Source: Fimbriiglobus ruber (lineage in GTDB: Bacteria > Planctomycetota > Planctomycetia > Gemmatales > Gemmataceae). From it: a stretch of 64,000 nucleotides of DNA. Location of the stretch: positions 496,001-560,000 of the forward strand of contig NZ_NIDE01000008.1 of NCBI RefSeq assembly GCF_002197845.1. The letters are read 5' to 3'. Positions 60,333 through 64,000 of the stretch are shown here, one piece after another. The notes under the pieces were generated by a model that made no database searches, was not told where the DNA came from, and was given only the letters and a program-made list of their open reading frames with translations. Made by a program: the position numbers and the translations under genes. Position 1 is the stretch's first letter. Each line of letters opens with the position of its first letter.

Positions 60333-60890
60333 TTACGCCGCGGGGAGCAACTGGTTCCCCGTCCCGTCGCTCGCCGTGGCTGCCTCGGGCCTCCAACCGG
60401 CCGCCTCGTCCGTGGCCGCCCGATCGCACCACTGAATCAGGTCTTCGAGAATCTCGATCGTGGCCCGAATCGTCGCCGGGGGTTCCGCCGGCCGGACGAA
60501 TTCCCGACCCATTCGAGTCCCGAGTCGGACGACCAGCCGCACCGCTTTTTCCACCATGTGGACCGGGCACGCCACCTGCGTATCGTGTTCCACCAGGGCG
60601 AACAGATCCCGCATCGTCCGGCACCACGGTAGCAACCGCCCGGGCGTACTCAGCAACGGTTCTGATACGTAAGCCGGCTTGTGCCGCTGGTTGTACGCCA
60701 GGAGTTTGGTCTGAAACACGTCGTAGGCTTTTTGCTTGCCGCGGAGGTCGGTTACCGCGGCCCGCAGATCATCCCACGACGGGCCCTTGCGCAAGCTTTC
60801 CCAGCGGGCTTCGAGCTCGACGAGTTGCGCGAGATCCCGCGCCTGGACGGGGTCGAGTTTCGCGACGAATCCTTCCGTTATCCGGTTCAT
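60333..60890 (-). CDS. Hypothetical helical protein
   Basis: This 185-residue protein starts MNRITEGFVAKLDPVQARDLAQLVELEARWESLRKG and is mostly helical and charged, without membrane segments or known motifs. A longer frame reaches 61010 but its extra N-terminus is low in coding character. Composition matches the genome, so it is likely a native lineage-specific gene. Confidence 0.72.
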   Translation of the reverse strand: MNRITEGFVAKLDPVQARDLAQLVELEARWESLRKGPSWDDLRAAVTDLRGKQKAYDVFQTKLLAYNQRHKPAYVSEPLLSTPGRLLPWCRTMRDLFALVEHDTQVACPVHMVEKAVRLVVRLGTRMGREFVRPAEPPATIRATIEILEDLIQWCDRAATDEAAGWRPEAATASDGTGNQLLPAA

Positions 60891-61055
60891 GGAAGTCCTA
60901 CTTCTTGAGTGCAGTCTCCGGGTCAACACGTGCGTAGAGAACTGATCGACGGGGTTGCTTACCCAGATTGACGGATATGGAGTGAAAATAGCGGGGTTGG
61001 GTCGAGTCACGGCGTCAAAACCCGTCGTTCCGGTCGCCCGCCGGTCAGATGTGCG

Positions 61056-61517
61056 TCACGCCGGCGGTGGAAACGCCCGCCGGACCGCGTTGATCAGTTC
61101 GTCCAGCTTCGACAAGAACCGCGACCGATCCTTGGGCGTCATCGGTGCCGGTCCGCCTGTGACGGTGCCGCCCTGCCGCAATTCCTCGAATAGATTCCGC
61201 GTGGCCAGCGCCTCGCCGACGTTCATGTCCGTGAGCGGGTATCCTTTCGTGTCGAGGACGACGGCCCCGGCCGCCACGCACCGGGCGGCGAGCGGGACGT
61301 CGGCCGTGACGACGATGTCGCCCGGGCCGACCTGCCCGGCGATCCAGTCGTCGACGACGCCGAACCCGGTGCGGACCACCATCGTGACGTTCGGGCTGGT
61401 GGGCACCCGCATTTCGGCGTTGGCCGTCACCACGACCGGGAAGTTGTACCGTTTCGCGACGCGGTATATTTCGTCCTTGACCGGGCAGGCGTCGGCGTCG
61501 ATGTAGAGGGTGAGCAT
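61056..61517 (-). CDS. YaiI/YqxD family protein (DUF188)
   Basis: The 153-residue protein begins MLTLYIDADACPVKDEIYRVAKRYN, has VVTADVPLAARCVAAGAVVLDTKG in the middle and ends with KDRSRFLSKLDELI. All are hallmarks of the DUF188 family. It has a PIN-like fold with conserved Asp residues (D7, D9, DxD-type positions and D73), suggesting a metal-dependent nuclease, but activity is not established. It is 30 bp downstream of the GntR regulator in the same direction and may be co-transcribed. Confidence 0.93.
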   Translation of the reverse strand: MLTLYIDADACPVKDEIYRVAKRYNFPVVVTANAEMRVPTSPNVTMVVRTGFGVVDDWIAGQVGPGDIVVTADVPLAARCVAAGAVVLDTKGYPLTDMNVGEALATRNLFEELRQGGTVTGGPAPMTPKDRSRFLSKLDELINAVRRAFPPPA

Positions 61518-61547
61518 GACGGTTACATTATCAGCGCCGGGACGCCG

Positions 61548-62198
61548 TTATTCGATTTTCGCGGACAAGAGAGCGATCGCAGCCGCCCGGTCTTTCGATC
61601 GGAACGTGTCGAGGAGTTGGCGGTGTTCGTCGTAAATGTTCAGCAGGCGGGTTTGTCGCCATTGAACCTGCATGAAGTGCGAGTGGATGCGGCCGACGAG
61701 CGTTTCCCAGATGACCATGAGGTCCGGCTGCTTCGAGCGTTCGAGGATTAGCCGGTGGAAGGCCACGTCTGCCTCGGCGATCGCATGAAAGTCCTGGGTC
61801 AAGCAGGCGTCGTGCATGGCCCGCAGGATTTCTTCCCAGCGGGAGAATGTGGCCTCGTCAAGTTCATCGAAGATCAGCCCGAGCGCGTACACCTCGACCG
61901 TCCGCCGGATCGGGATGATGAGGTCGCGGATCGCCTTCGGGGCGTCGGGGGCGACAGTTACCCCGCAATTGACCCGTGTGACGAGTAGGCCTTGTCGGAT
62001 GAGTTGGTGGATCGCCTCCCGCACTCGGCCCCGGCCCACCTCGAATCGCTGACTCAGGCTCAGTTCGGTCAGCCGGTGGCCGACCTGGAGGCGGCCGGAA
62101 AGGATGTCGTCTCGCAGTTGATCAGCCACGTCCGTGGTGGTGATCTCCGCGGAATTTCGTGGCTGATCCGCAGCCGGGCCGCGGCGTTTCGCAGGCAT
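61548..62198 (-). CDS. GntR family regulator, FadR/FCD type
   Basis: This 216-residue regulator has an N-terminal winged helix at ~20-85 (VADQLRDDILSGRLQVGHRLTELSLSQRFEVGRGRVREAIHQLIRQGL). A C-terminal all-helical FCD ligand domain follows (IRRTVEVYALGLIFDELD, EADVAFHRLILERSKQP, DEHRQLLDTFRSKD). The FCD metal-binding Asp/His residues are in place. Regulators of this type usually sense sugar acids or carboxylates. The divergently placed PSCyt1/DUF1549 gene could be a target. Confidence 0.92.
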   Translation of the reverse strand: MPAKRRGPAADQPRNSAEITTTDVADQLRDDILSGRLQVGHRLTELSLSQRFEVGRGRVREAIHQLIRQGLLVTRVNCGVTVAPDAPKAIRDLIIPIRRTVEVYALGLIFDELDEATFSRWEEILRAMHDACLTQDFHAIAEADVAFHRLILERSKQPDLMVIWETLVGRIHSHFMQVQWRQTRLLNIYDEHRQLLDTFRSKDRAAAIALLSAKIE

Positions 62199-62525
62199 GG
62201 CGGGACTCGAAGAGGTTGGAGGGCGAACACCAACACTGGTCTCGCGTTCCCGTCACAACGGGTCGAACCAGAAAACTCACGTCGCGGGGTTGACGGGCTC
62301 CCGCGGATTGTCGACATTATTGTAAACACACCGACCGGGACCGTCGAGGCTGAGTCCAAACGGACACCGCTCGCGGTTTGAACCTGGATCGATCCAGCCT
62401 CAGTGACTCTTTCTCCCGACGCCTTGTGTGAACCATCCGAGGCAGTGCGGTCCGCAGAACGGTTTTTCCGTTCCAGGCTCCTTCCTGACAACTTTCCGTG
62501 AGACGCGACCTCTGGAGACATCGTG
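62199..62525. other. Divergent intergenic region
   Basis: About 327 bp lie between the GntR regulator and the PSCyt1/DUF1549 gene. They should hold both promoters and possibly a GntR operator; no clear palindromic operator could be fixed by eye. Confidence 0.45.

Positions 62526-64000
<1,475 letters not shown>

Overview
The window is GC-rich DNA from a planctomycete, most likely a member of the Gemmataceae. Several family types seen here are concentrated in that group: DUF1501 and DUF1549/DUF1553 pairs, a PVC-type CxxCH protein, prepilin-like DUF1559 proteins, a TIGR02996 N-terminus, a TatC with a very large first loop, and a C30-type carotenoid desaturase relative. No rRNA, tRNA or CRISPR array was recognised.

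Layout. 1-11 kb: start of a probable Tex-like protein (runs off the left edge), an HD-GYP protein, a frameshifted exported protein followed by a 273-bp MITE-like element with an 8-bp target duplication, a DUF1501 protein, a serine hydrolase, tatC and a fused cobA-hemD. 11-14.3 kb: a small accessory module, two overlapping membrane-protein genes and a short reverse gene, bracketed by a near-perfect 218-bp direct repeat of the 3' end of a NADAR gene. 14.3-21 kb: argG, a lactate permease, a DUF1559-type gene split by an IS630 element (removing the IS and one TA restores a 551-residue frame), and clpS. 21.4-27 kb: a typical planctomycete operon of PQQ-propeller, DUF1549/1553, DUF1501 and EF-hand proteins. 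27-30 kb: one long, AT-rich, probably acquired TIR - transmembrane - WD40 gene.

30-34.5 kb: a four-gene unit of a PhyH-like dioxygenase, an MFS transporter and two tandem paralogues that join an ArsI/CadI-type VOC domain to a truncated ArsM-like C-terminal region; this looks like an organometalloid detoxification cassette. 36.9-45.8 kb: a co-directional sulfur locus. It has a complete sulfate ABC importer (binding protein, CysT, CysW, CysA), then a Family 2B encapsulin shell with a built-in cyclic-nucleotide-type domain, a cysteine desulfurase with a 200-residue disordered N-terminus typical of encapsulated cargo, and a membrane-anchored rhodanese. Together they could import sulfate and store or relay sulfur released from cysteine inside a protein compartment.

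45.8-64 kb: a TIGR02996 protein, a BNR-repeat protein, an IS701-type element next to an IS3 remnant, a second PhyH protein, a 997-residue PVC-type dehydrogenase/cytochrome protein, an AraC regulator, a methyltransferase, a CrtI-like desaturase, a DUF6807 protein, several small unknown genes, a YaiI-type protein, a GntR/FCD regulator, and the start of a PSCyt1/DUF1549 protein cut by the right edge. Four mobile-element traces and several long perfect inverted repeats lie between genes, and three genes carry frame disruptions, some at homopolymers.
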